DNA from: Empedobacter tilapiae
GTDB taxonomy: Bacteria; Bacteroidota; Bacteroidia; Flavobacteriales; Weeksellaceae
Assembly: GCF_004785645.1 (NCBI RefSeq)
Contig: NZ_SRPE01000019.1
Location: 1-33,403 of the forward strand
Length of the DNA: 33,403 nucleotides
Direction: 5' to 3'
Shown here: piece by piece, positions 24,271-33,163 of the stretch
Layout: the number at the start of each line of letters is the position of its first letter
Position numbering within the stretch: position 1 is the first letter of the stretch
Notes under the pieces: model-generated
Seen by the model: only the letters and a program-made list of their open reading frames with translations
The model's database searches: none
Told to the model about the DNA's origin: nothing
Translations under genes and position numbers: made by a program

Positions 24271-25287
24271 ATGAAAAAAATCATATTACTTCTATATCTA
24301 ATTCACTTCTCTATTGTTATGCAAGCTCAAAACTTTCAAAATGCTAATGTGAAAAAATTTATAGATAAATCAATTAATATTATTGAAAATAATGCTGTTA
24401 ATGTGGAGAATATAACATCTATTAAAGAAAGATTATATAAAAAATCGGTAGATTTTAAATCAGTCGATGAGATAGCTCCTTTGTTTAAAGAGGTATTTAA
24501 AGATCTTAATGACTATCACGGTAATTTAAAATACAATGGAAAAACGTATGGATGGGATAAACTTACAGAAAGCACCAACACTTATTTGAAAAACAAAATA
24601 AAAAATGAAACAAAAGTAAAAAGTGTAATTATTAATAAACAAATCGGTTATATAAGAATTTCAGGAAATGATGATTTCGCCTTTAAGAAAGTGGATAGTA
24701 TTGCAAATGATATTGTTTCGAATATCAATTCTATTGATTCAAAAAAAATAAAAGCATGGATTATTGATTTAAGAATAAATACTGGAGGAAATATGTATCC
24801 CATTTTATTAGGACTTAAGGAATTTATTGGAAATAATGTAATCTTTGGAGGTTTTGTCAATTCTAAAAATGAAATTACTGGAAATTGGGAAATAAAAAAC
24901 AATAAATTACTGATTGACAAAAATTTACTAGAAAGAAAATCAGAACTTATCTTTCCATCTAAAAATACGATTCCTATAGCAATACTTACAAGTGGCTATA
25001 CAGCAAGTGCAGGAGAAATGACAGCGATTTCGTTTATTGGAAGAGATAATACATTTTTCATTGGCGAACCTACTGCAAATTATACGACAGCAGTTCAAGG
25101 GTTTGAGATAAATAAATTTGCAGCAATAAATTTATCAACTGATTATGTGATAGACCGAAATAAAAAAGTGTACAAACAAAATATTATACCAGATTATGAA
25201 GTAAAAGATGGAGATAATTTCGAGAATTTAAACAAAGATTCCAAAATAAAAGAGGCTCTAAAATTATTTAAACAATTTTCTTATTAG
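24271..25287 (+). CDS. Secreted S41-family peptidase
   Basis: 338 residues. Signal peptide at 1-19 (LLLYLIHFSIVMQAQ). The S41 (C-terminal processing protease/TSP) core is visible: IGYIRISG, IIDLRINTGGN at 164-174, then TSGYTASAGEMTA with nucleophile Ser246 and FIGEPTANYTTA further on. There is no PDZ domain, so it is the short form of the family common in Bacteroidota with unknown substrates. Monocistronic: 136 bp follow the previous terminator region and 166 bp precede the next gene. Whether it could process the lipoprotein cytolysins of this window is only speculation. Confidence 0.85.
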   Translation: MKKIILLLYLIHFSIVMQAQNFQNANVKKFIDKSINIIENNAVNVENITSIKERLYKKSVDFKSVDEIAPLFKEVFKDLNDYHGNLKYNGKTYGWDKLTESTNTYLKNKIKNETKVKSVIINKQIGYIRISGNDDFAFKKVDSIANDIVSNINSIDSKKIKAWIIDLRINTGGNMYPILLGLKEFIGNNVIFGGFVNSKNEITGNWEIKNNKLLIDKNLLERKSELIFPSKNTIPIAILTSGYTASAGEMTAISFIGRDNTFFIGEPTANYTTAVQGFEINKFAAINLSTDYVIDRNKKVYKQNIIPDYEVKDGDNFENLNKDSKIKEALKLFKQFSY

Positions 25288-25453
25288 CTTGATAAAAAAC
25301 ATCGATTATAAATCTAGCATACATTGATACTATCTTTTTCAAGCTAGTAAACCTATAAAATATAGTTTGAAAAAATTATATATTTTAAATTTTGACACAT
25401 CTTAACACGATAAAATTAATTTTAGTCAAAAAATGTTTATTACATTTGCAATA

Positions 25454-25774
25454 ATGAAATTTATGATTTTCATAATCGCTTTATATGTTAATGTTCTATC
25501 ATTTATTCCGTGTCAGGATACAAATAGTAATGGAGCACTAACTTCTATGGTACATAGTGAAAATGAAAATTCCAATCATAAAGATAAATGTAGTCCTTTG
25601 TGCGCATGTAATTGTTGTCAAATTACAATTTCTTCTATAAAATTTACACGATTACTAAAAACACCAAAAATCTTTGAACCAAATACTTCAAAGAAAATAC
25701 AATTCAAAAAAAATACAATTCAAAACCAATTGTATGCCGATATCTGGCAACCTCCTAAAATAAATATTGCTTAA
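25454..25774 (+). CDS. Cys/His-rich DUF6660-like protein leading the metal-efflux operon
   Basis: 106 residues from the ATG at 25454 (another ATG lies at 25433). A hydrophobic N-terminus (KFMIFIIALYVNVLSFIPC) is followed by HSENENSNHKDKCSPLCACNCC, a dense set of His and Cys residues suited to binding soft or transition metals. A short basic C-terminus ends WQPPKINIA. Small proteins of this plan stand at the head of CzcA-type efflux operons in flavobacteria and carry the DUF6660 name as far as I recall. It probably binds or senses metal in the periplasm for the pump encoded 105 bp downstream. No promoter with an exact TAnnTTTG box was found before it. Confidence 0.7.
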   Translation: MKFMIFIIALYVNVLSFIPCQDTNSNGALTSMVHSENENSNHKDKCSPLCACNCCQITISSIKFTRLLKTPKIFEPNTSKKIQFKKNTIQNQLYADIWQPPKINIA

Positions 25775-25879
25775 CGAGACGATTTCTATTTTTCGTCTAC
25801 ACATTGATTTCAATTAATTTAAAATTGAAGTCAACACTTTTCTGTGCTCATTTATTTTGATAATAAGTGGGTAATGTTA

Positions 25880-28800
25880 ATGCAATTAATCAAATTATCT
25901 GTGTTAGATAAAATCATAAAATTTAGTATCCAAAACAAGATTGTTATTGGAATTATGACTGGTTTATGGATTATCTGGGGCGTATGGAGTGCAACAAAAT
26001 TGCCAATAGATGCGGTACCAGATATTACCAATAATCAAGTCCAAATTATTACGGTCAGCCCTACTCTAGCTGGTCAAGAAGTAGAACAATTGGTCACTTT
26101 TCCAATTGAACAAAGTATTGCAAATATTCCTGATATCGAAGAAACAAGAAGTATTTCTCGTTTTGGTTTATCTGTGATTACAGTAGTGTTTAAAGAAGAT
26201 GTTGACATTTATTTTGCACGTCAATTAGTCAACGAAAAATTAAAAGAAGCACAAGAAGACATTCCGCAAGGTGTTGGTATTCCCGAATTATCACCTGTGA
26301 GTACCGGTCTTGGAGAAGTCTATCAATATATTTTACATCCTAAAAAAGGAAGTGAGAAAAAATACAATTCAAAACAATTGCGCGAAATGCAAGATTGGAT
26401 TGTTCGGAGACAATTAAACGGAACTCCTGGTGTTGCTGAGATCAATAGTTTTGGTGGAGAATTAAAGGAATACGAAGTTGCTTTAGATCCGAATAGATTA
26501 CGCGCAATGGGGATTAGTGTATCGGATATTTTTGATGCCTTAGAAAAAAATAATCAAAACACTGGAGGAGCCTACATCGATAAGAAGCCAAATGCTTACT
26601 TCATTCGAGGAATTGGAATGGTAACTTCTCTGGATGATGTAAAATTAATTCCTATAAAAAATGCGACGGGAACTGTTCCTATTTTTATAAAAGATGTAGC
26701 TGATGTAAGACTAGGACATGCCATACGATACGGAGCGATGACCTACAATGGTGAAGTAGATGCTGTTGGAGGTGTTGTAATGATGTTAAAAGGAGCCAAT
26801 TCTAACGAAGTGGTTAACCTAATTAAAGAAAAAATACCTACAATTCAAAAATCACTACCAGACGATATCGTCATCGAGCCTTTCCTTGATCGAACGAATT
26901 TAGTCAATCGTGCAATTAAAACAGTAGAAAAAAATCTAATCGAAGGTGCATTAATTGTCATCTTTGTATTGGTTATTTTTCTTGGTAATCTAAGAGCTGG
27001 TTTAATCGTTGCTTCAGCAATTCCTCTATCCTTATTATTTGCATTAGGAATGATGAATGTTTTTGGTGTAAGTGCGAATTTAATGAGTTTAGGAGCTATT
27101 GATTTTGGATTGATAGTTGATGGAGCAGTTATTATTGTAGAAGCGACTTTACATCATCTTGGACTTAGAAAATCAACGCATCAATTAACCCAAAAAGAAA
27201 TGGATGAAGAGGTTTTTCTTTCAGCTTCAAAAATTAGAAATTCAGCCGCTTTCGGGGAAATTATCATACTTATTGTCTACATTCCTATTCTTACATTGGT
27301 TGGTGTAGAAGGAAAAATGTTTACACCAATGGCTAAAACAGTTGGTTTTGCAATTCTAGGAGCATTAATTCTTTCGTTAACGTACATCCCAATGATGAGT
27401 GCTTTATTTTTATCAAAAAAGCCTACTCTCAAACCTTCTTTTTCAGATAAAATGATGGTGAAAATCCATAAAGTTTATGAACCATTATTAGAAAAAGCAA
27501 TCCGAATCAAATATTGGTTAGTTGGTATTACTGTTGCAATTTTTGCAGTATCAATTATTCAATTCAGAAATATGGGTGGCGAATTTATTCCGCAATTACA
27601 AGAAGGTGATTTTGCTTTTCACTGTATTTTACCACAAGGAAGTTCCTTAACTCAAAGTTTAGAAACATCCATGCAAGCTTCTCGAATTTTAAAAGAATTT
27701 GATGAGGTGAAAATGGTCGTTGGTAAAACAGGATCTGCTGAGGTTCCCACAGATCCTATGCCTCCTGAAGCAACAGATATGATTATCGTTCTAAAACCAA
27801 AGGACGAATGGAAAAGAAAAATTTCTTATGAAGAATTAGGTGATGAAATGATGGAGAAACTAGAGGTTATTCCTGGTGTTTTCTTTGAAAAAAATCAACC
27901 AATCCAAATGCGTTTTAATGAATTGATGACAGGAATTCGACAAGATGTAGCTGTCAAAATTTTTGGCGAAAATTTAGATTCTCTCTCTTATTATGCAGAT
28001 AAAACCTCAAAAGCAATTCAATCTGTTGAAGGTGTTACAGCACCCCAAGTAGAACGCGTAAGTGGTTTGCCTCAGATTAATGTTGAATATGACCGAATCC
28101 GAATGGCAAATTACGGATTAAATATTCAAGATGTAAATGATATGTTGAGTACAGCATTTGCTGGAAAAACAGCTGGACAAGTTTTCGAGAATGAACGACG
28201 CTTTGATTTGGTTGTTCGATTGGATAGTGTGCATCGAAAAAGCATTGATGACATTAACAATTTAATGATTCCTACAAGTTCTGGTAATCAAATTCCAATC
28301 TCTCAGGTGGCAAATGTGAGTTATAAATTAGGCGCTTCTCAAATTAGTCGCGAAGAAGGAAAACGAAGAATTGTAATTGGTTTCAACGTAAAAGATCGCG
28401 ACGTACAATCAGTTGTAAAAGATATTCAGACAAAATTAGACAACGAAATCAAATTGCCTTCAGGCTATTATTTCACCTATGGAGGACAGTTCGAAAATCT
28501 ACAAGCAGCTAGTCAACGTTTGATGATTGCAGTACCAATCTCCTTGTTGTTAATTTTTATGTTATTGTATTTCACATTTCATTCATTCAAACAAGCTGCA
28601 TTAATTTTTACAGCAATTCCAATGAGTGCAATCGGAGGTATTTTTGCATTAATTATTCGCGACATGCCATTTAGTATTAGTGCTGGAATCGGTTTTATTG
28701 CTTTGTTCGGAGTAGCTGTTTTAAACGGAATTGTTTTAATTGGAACATTCAATCAATTAGAAAAAGAAGGAGAGAAAAACATTTTAAAACGAATAATGGA

Positions 28801-30262
28801 AGGAACCAATATCCGATTACGACCAGTATTAATGACAGCAACAGTTGCATCGTTAGGATTTTTACCGATGGCAATTTCCACAGGCGCAGGTGCCGAGGTT
28901 CAAAAACCTTTAGCAACAGTTGTCATTGGAGGATTAATCACAGCTACTTTTTTAACCTTATTTGTATTACCAATGTTATATTTAATATTCAATTCAAAAC
29001 TTCCAAAAATAAAATTGAACTCAAAAAATACACTTCCATTCCTTGTATTCGGAATGTTTTTGATGGGACAATCTATTCAAGCGCAAACTCGTTCAATTAA
29101 TATTCAAGAAGCTCAACAAATTGCAATTGAAAATAATCCATTAATCAAAGCAAATGAACGAAGTATCTCATCAAGTGAAGCTTTAAAAGGAACCGAAAAT
29201 GAATTACCAAAATTAAATGTGGAAGCACAACTTGGGCAATATGCGAGTCCAAAATTCGATTATGGTTTATCTATTTCTCAAAGTATTCCATTTCCAACGA
29301 TTTTTAAACATCGAAAGGCAGTTTTAGAATCAGAAGTGAATAGCAAGAAGATACAAAAAGAAGTAACAACAAACGAATTGTTGAAACAAGTGAGAACCTA
29401 TTTCTATCAGATCGAATATTTAGAATATAACCATGATCAACTCGAACAATTAAATAAACTTTATTTAGAATTTATTCGAATTGCTTCGGTTCGATTTAAT
29501 GCAGGTGATATTAAGAAAATCGAAATTAATACGGCAGAAACTCAACAAGGAGAAATCAACCTACTGTTGAAACAAAACAAAGTGTATTTAGCAAATGCTT
29601 ATAAAAATCTAAACGTATTATTGAATACCGAAGAAAGTTTTACAATTACCAAAGAGACGAATTATATTCCATTAAAATTGAGTGGAATTTTAGACGGTTC
29701 TACAATTGATAGTAATCCTACTCTCAAAGCTTTTTACCAACAGATGGAAATTACAGAACGAAACAAAGAAGTCGTAAAAGCCGAAGGTTTACCAGAATTT
29801 TCACTTGGTATAAACAGTTTATCGATGATTGGAATGCAAGAAAAAAATGGAGTTGAAAGGTATTACAATGGCCTTGATCGTTTTACTTCAGTAAACCTTA
29901 GTGTAGCAATTCCATTAACGTTTGGTGCTACAAAAGCAAAAATAAAAGCATTGGAATATGATAAACAAGCCATTCAAGAAACAGCCAATTTTCAAAAACA
30001 ACAGCTAAAGATTCAATTGGATAATTCAATTAATCAATATCAGCAAGATTGGGAACAATATGAATATTATGTAAACCAAGCCATTCCAAATGCAGAGAAA
30101 ATTGTAAAAGCAGCTCAATTGGGTTACAAAACTGGTGAAATTTCCTATGTCGAATATCTTTTTGCATTGCAAACCGCAACGGATATTCAATTAAAATATC
30201 TTGAATCGATACAACAAGTCAATCAAACTATTGTCAATATTAATTCTATCATCAATCAATAA
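25880..30262 (+). CDS. CzcA-type heavy-metal RND pump fused to a TolC-like outer-membrane factor
   Basis: 1460 residues from the ATG at 25880 (ATGs at 25844 and 25874 are alternatives). Residues 1 to about 1040 are a complete HME-RND pump: first membrane helix, porter domains (LPIDAVPDITNNQVQI), GAIDFGLIVDGAVIIVE with Asp408, Asp414 and Glu421 for proton and ion coupling, and the second six-helix bundle ending FVLPMLYLIFN. DFG..VDGA fits the divalent-cation CzcA type better than CusA. After a short linker comes a second signal-like segment (LPFLVFGMFLMGQSIQAQ) and then about 390 residues of outer-membrane factor (INIQEAQQIAIENNPLIKAN and long coiled helices). Fusions like this are known in flavobacteria. 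The adaptor gene starts 1 bp after the stop. Confidence 0.88.
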   Translation: MQLIKLSVLDKIIKFSIQNKIVIGIMTGLWIIWGVWSATKLPIDAVPDITNNQVQIITVSPTLAGQEVEQLVTFPIEQSIANIPDIEETRSISRFGLSVITVVFKEDVDIYFARQLVNEKLKEAQEDIPQGVGIPELSPVSTGLGEVYQYILHPKKGSEKKYNSKQLREMQDWIVRRQLNGTPGVAEINSFGGELKEYEVALDPNRLRAMGISVSDIFDALEKNNQNTGGAYIDKKPNAYFIRGIGMVTSLDDVKLIPIKNATGTVPIFIKDVADVRLGHAIRYGAMTYNGEVDAVGGVVMMLKGANSNEVVNLIKEKIPTIQKSLPDDIVIEPFLDRTNLVNRAIKTVEKNLIEGALIVIFVLVIFLGNLRAGLIVASAIPLSLLFALGMMNVFGVSANLMSLGAIDFGLIVDGAVIIVEATLHHLGLRKSTHQLTQKEMDEEVFLSASKIRNSAAFGEIIILIVYIPILTLVGVEGKMFTPMAKTVGFAILGALILSLTYIPMMSALFLSKKPTLKPSFSDKMMVKIHKVYEPLLEKAIRIKYWLVGITVAIFAVSIIQFRNMGGEFIPQLQEGDFAFHCILPQGSSLTQSLETSMQASRILKEFDEVKMVVGKTGSAEVPTDPMPPEATDMIIVLKPKDEWKRKISYEELGDEMMEKLEVIPGVFFEKNQPIQMRFNELMTGIRQDVAVKIFGENLDSLSYYADKTSKAIQSVEGVTAPQVERVSGLPQINVEYDRIRMANYGLNIQDVNDMLSTAFAGKTAGQVFENERRFDLVVRLDSVHRKSIDDINNLMIPTSSGNQIPISQVANVSYKLGASQISREEGKRRIVIGFNVKDRDVQSVVKDIQTKLDNEIKLPSGYYFTYGGQFENLQAASQRLMIAVPISLLLIFMLLYFTFHSFKQAALIFTAIPMSAIGGIFALIIRDMPFSISAGIGFIALFGVAVLNGIVLIGTFNQLEKEGEKNILKRIMEGTNIRLRPVLMTATVASLGFLPMAISTGAGAEVQKPLATVVIGGLITATFLTLFVLPMLYLIFNSKLPKIKLNSKNTLPFLVFGMFLMGQSIQAQTRSINIQEAQQIAIENNPLIKANERSISSSEALKGTENELPKLNVEAQLGQYASPKFDYGLSISQSIPFPTIFKHRKAVLESEVNSKKIQKEVTTNELLKQVRTYFYQIEYLEYNHDQLEQLNKLYLEFIRIASVRFNAGDIKKIEINTAETQQGEINLLLKQNKVYLANAYKNLNVLLNTEESFTITKETNYIPLKLSGILDGSTIDSNPTLKAFYQQMEITERNKEVVKAEGLPEFSLGINSLSMIGMQEKNGVERYYNGLDRFTSVNLSVAIPLTFGATKAKIKALEYDKQAIQETANFQKQQLKIQLDNSINQYQQDWEQYEYYVNQAIPNAEKIVKAAQLGYKTGEISYVEYLFALQTATDIQLKYLESIQQVNQTIVNINSIINQ

Positions 30263-30263
30263 A

Positions 30264-31508
30264 ATGAAAAAAATAAAGATCATTATCTATAGCGTGTTAG
30301 CCATATTATTTCTAAGTAGTTGTACCAAAGAAACAAAAACGGAACAACCCACAGAAGAAAAAGAAGCTGAGCACGAAGAAGCGCCGCAAACAATTGCTTC
30401 GCTAACAGAAGAACAAATGAAGGCTGTTGGTGTAAAACTGGGAACAATTGAAGTAAAGGAGCTAACGGCTATGATTAAAGCAAATGGAATTTTAAACGTT
30501 CCTAATAGCAATATGGCAAGTGTTGCATCCATGTTTGGTGGAGTAATACAAACGTTGCCAATTCAGGAAGGTTCATATGTCAAAAAAGGACAAGTAATTG
30601 CGACAATTTCAAATCCAGAATTTATTATTGCACAAGAGCAATACTTAACTGTTCTGAGTCGAATTACATATGCAGAGCAAGAATTTAGAAGACAAAAAGA
30701 ATTGTTTGATAACGATGCTGGTGCAAAAAAGAATCTTCAGAATTCTTCTGCCGAATTGAAAACATTACGTTCTCAAAAAGCATCTTTATCTCGTCAACTG
30801 CAAATGATGGGAATTAATCCTTCTAAAGTAACCAATGCAAATTTGAGAAATGGAATGGTAATTACAGCACCAATTAGTGGAACAGTAAGTAAAATTATTG
30901 CGCAAATAGGAAGTTATGTAGATGTCTCTTCTCCTGTCGCTGAAATCATTGATAACAGTTCTATTCACTTAGATTTGCAAGTTTTCGAGAAAGATTTACC
31001 TAAAATGAAAGTTGGTCAAGTCATTCAATTTGAATTAACAAATAATCCAGGAAACAGTTACGAAGCAGTCGTTTACAGTATTGGTTCTTCTTTCGAAAAT
31101 GAAAGTAAAACCATTGCAGTACATAGCAAAGTACAAGGAAATAAAAGTGGATTGATAAATGGAATGAATATTACAGGAGCCGTAAGCTTAAGTAATTCCT
31201 CTACACCTGCTGTTCCCAATGAAGCAATTGTAGAAGCGGATGGTAAGTTTTACATCTTTGTCAAAACAAACAAAAAAGTAAAAGAGCATACAGACGAAGA
31301 AAGTAAAAATTCAAACGAAAAGAATAAAGATCATCAAAATGAAAAATCGATAAACTTTGAGAAAATCGAGGTTGTAAAAGGTTCTTCAGATATGGGTTAC
31401 ACAGCTATTACAACCGTAAATGAAATTGATCCAACTGCACAAATTGTTGTAAAAGGAGCCTTTTTCGTTAATGCTAAATTAAGTAATTCTGGCGATCACG
31501 GACATTAA
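30264..31508 (+). CDS. HlyD/CusB-type periplasmic adaptor lipoprotein of the metal pump
   Basis: 414 residues from the ATG at 30264, which lies 1 bp after the pump gene. Lipoprotein signal with lipobox LSSC, Cys20. A Glu/His-rich linker (EEKEAEHEEAPQT) leads into the barrel-lipoyl-hairpin order of RND adaptors: GVIQTLPIQEGSYVKKGQVI (first lipoyl half), the alpha-hairpin at about residues 130-175, ITAPISGTVSKIIAQIGSYV (second half), then beta-barrel and membrane-proximal parts. A charged insertion with HTDEESKNSNEKNKDHQNEK (about 340-360) and the C-terminal SGDHGH may bind metal. It links the inner-membrane pump to the outer-membrane factor part of the fusion. Confidence 0.88.
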   Translation: MKKIKIIIYSVLAILFLSSCTKETKTEQPTEEKEAEHEEAPQTIASLTEEQMKAVGVKLGTIEVKELTAMIKANGILNVPNSNMASVASMFGGVIQTLPIQEGSYVKKGQVIATISNPEFIIAQEQYLTVLSRITYAEQEFRRQKELFDNDAGAKKNLQNSSAELKTLRSQKASLSRQLQMMGINPSKVTNANLRNGMVITAPISGTVSKIIAQIGSYVDVSSPVAEIIDNSSIHLDLQVFEKDLPKMKVGQVIQFELTNNPGNSYEAVVYSIGSSFENESKTIAVHSKVQGNKSGLINGMNITGAVSLSNSSTPAVPNEAIVEADGKFYIFVKTNKKVKEHTDEESKNSNEKNKDHQNEKSINFEKIEVVKGSSDMGYTAITTVNEIDPTAQIVVKGAFFVNAKLSNSGDHGH

Positions 31509-31553
31509 AAACAATTCAAATAAATTGAGTTGTTCCCCTAACTAACTGCCAAT

Positions 31554-31590
31554 AAAAAGTCCTATAAACAATATGTTTATAGGACTTTTT
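31554..31590 (+). terminator. Perfect 17-bp terminator of the metal-efflux operon
   Basis: The 17-bp arms 31554-31570 and 31574-31590 are exact complements with the 3-nt loop ATA; the right arm ends in five T. The A-rich left arm makes it usable on both strands, so it could also stop transcripts coming from the dCas12f side. Confidence 0.85.
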
Positions 31591-32062
31591 ATAATTGTAA
31601 TAAGCGACCTTTTTTATATTCAGTTTTTCTTATAGAATTTACCTTATCTATTGTGATGTGTATTTTTTTTCAATTATAATAGGTACTTTTTAGATAAGTA
31701 AAATTCCTTGACTTCAATCGTTTTAATTCAACCTCTAGTTTTTATAATTCTCATATCTAACGTCTAAAATCTAACTAACAAGTAATATAATCCTATTAAA
31801 TTTGGAAAATGTCAATTCGATTTAATAAGAATTAACGTTTCGTATTCGAATATTTTAGGGTGTAAAAAAACAACTATTTTAACTTAAATGCGAGCTACAA
31901 AAATCTTTTACATACTATGACTATTGCAAAGCCTTTGTCCTAATTTTATATAGGGAATATTTAAATTATACGCTACACTCTTAGTATATGTTGTTTACAT
32001 TTAGTGAGTGTTCGTAATCAACCTCACCTTATGGGTGTACAATCACCCTCAAAAATTATAAT
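31591..32062 (-). ncRNA. Candidate guide-RNA region behind the dCas12f gene
   Basis: 470 bp with no coding region. On the same strand as the Cas12f-like gene, directly after its stop, several stems can form: GGGTG/CACCC with loop ATTGTA (32033-32048); GTGAG/CTCAC extended by GTT/AAC (32004-32027); an alternative ACACTC/GAGTGT pairing between 32006-32011 and 31975-31980; and CAAAG/CTTTG around 31927-31937. T-runs follow near 31866. Cas12f and TnpB guides are commonly encoded beside or just behind the nuclease gene, so the scaffold is expected here. No direct repeats of CRISPR type are visible, which would fit a single-guide layout. I cannot fix the 5' end, the guide boundary or the target. The part below about 31850 is low-complexity A+T-rich sequence. 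Confidence 0.4.
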
Positions 32063-33163
32063 TTATGCTATAATAAGCTCTATTCCTGCTTTATTAGCTT
32101 TATATTTTATTTTAGTCATCAATTCATAATAACTCCAATTTCTCAGTACAAATTCTTCTTCTTTGGCTATTTCCATCTTTTCTTCTTGATCCAATAAAAT
32201 AAGCGTTCCTGCTTTATTATTGATGCAAAAATCAATTAGCATTTTACTATAGACATGTAATCGATGATGGACGTAACTTCGTTCCACTTGACTCATTTTT
32301 TCTAAAGCTTTTACTTTTCTTGTTCTTCCTTTGCCCGATTTTGCATAGGTTACTCCTGTTTGTATTCGTTTACGGGACGCTTGTATTGCTAATCTACGGT
32401 AAAGAAACTCTTCTTTGGTTCCGATGGTAAGCCGAGACTTACCAATTTTTACAACCAACGGATATTCTAAGGATAAGGATGCTTCTGCAATAATTTCGGG
32501 TTGTAGATGATGGTTTTCTTTTTTGATCTCAACAACAGCTAACCAAAATATTTTTCCTTTTTCGATTTTTATTTGTGAGGTACAAAGTTTAATTTCACCA
32601 CTTACCACTTGTTCCAATAACCTTTTATTGCCTGTAAAATCTTTTCCTAAATAAGTTTTGAATGGAAGTTGAAACAACCGAAAACAGAAACTTTTTTTCT
32701 CGGAGGAATAAGATAATCCACTTATACCATCTAGTCCAAAAGGAAATGCCATATCTCGTTTGAAGTTTTTTAACGAAGCTTCTCCTTTCCAATATTTTTG
32801 GTAATCTTGGTTGTAAGAACTGTAGAGTCTGTTATTCAAAATAGTTAATATGTTCATCGGTATTTCTCCTTTAAATCGTTTTGAGAGCATACGATAAGTG
32901 GTACTCATACGCGAACATTCTAGTATACCTTCTTGCTGTTTCTTTTCATCCACTAATTTGTATTTAACTCCCTCCGAGAGATATAAAAAATCTTTCGCCA
33001 TCTCTTGTATGTATAAATGAGAAACGATCAAATTAGCTGCTCTAAAACACCTATTTCGCCATCTGTAAAGCGTATCCAAAACCTCTTTACGTTCTTCTTG
33101 AGTTGGTAAATCAACGATTAATCGTATTTTTCGAGTGAGTATTAAAGTAGATTTTTCCATCAT
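32063..33163 (-). CDS. Nuclease-dead, C-terminally truncated Cas12f/TnpB homologue (dCas12f)
   Basis: 366 residues from the ATG at 33161-33163. The N-terminal half has the Cas12f/TnpB recognition and wedge pattern (LYRWRNRCFRAAN, MNILTILNNRLYSSYNQDY, SLKNFKRDMAFPF, KIFWLAVVEI). The RuvC half follows the family order, but where RuvC-I should read GVDLG it reads LVVKIGKSRL, without Asp. The RuvC-II position (normally xxEDL) is LILLDQEEK. FVLRNWSYYELMTKIKYKAN KAGIEL is the family's conserved helix, after which the protein stops at IIA; the zinc-finger and RuvC-III Asp are missing. It should therefore bind guide RNA and DNA without cutting. Its start overlaps the stop of the sigma-like gene as TGATG, so the two are coupled. 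Recruitment of sigma/RNA polymerase to guide-matched DNA is the likely role. Confidence 0.85.
   Translation of the reverse strand: MMEKSTLILTRKIRLIVDLPTQEERKEVLDTLYRWRNRCFRAANLIVSHLYIQEMAKDFLYLSEGVKYKLVDEKKQQEGILECSRMSTTYRMLSKRFKGEIPMNILTILNNRLYSSYNQDYQKYWKGEASLKNFKRDMAFPFGLDGISGLSYSSEKKSFCFRLFQLPFKTYLGKDFTGNKRLLEQVVSGEIKLCTSQIKIEKGKIFWLAVVEIKKENHHLQPEIIAEASLSLEYPLVVKIGKSRLTIGTKEEFLYRRLAIQASRKRIQTGVTYAKSGKGRTRKVKALEKMSQVERSYVHHRLHVYSKMLIDFCINNKAGTLILLDQEEKMEIAKEEEFVLRNWSYYELMTKIKYKANKAGIELIIA

Noticed and set aside
31591-32062. CRISPR array or transposon right end behind the Cas12f-like gene
   Set aside because: No direct repeats of 20 bp or more are visible, and no TnpA gene or IS605-type ends were recognised; the gene is linked to a sigma factor instead.
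32063-33163. Active TnpB transposon nuclease
   Set aside because: The RuvC-I Asp is absent and the protein stops before the zinc finger and RuvC-III, so cleavage activity is not plausible.
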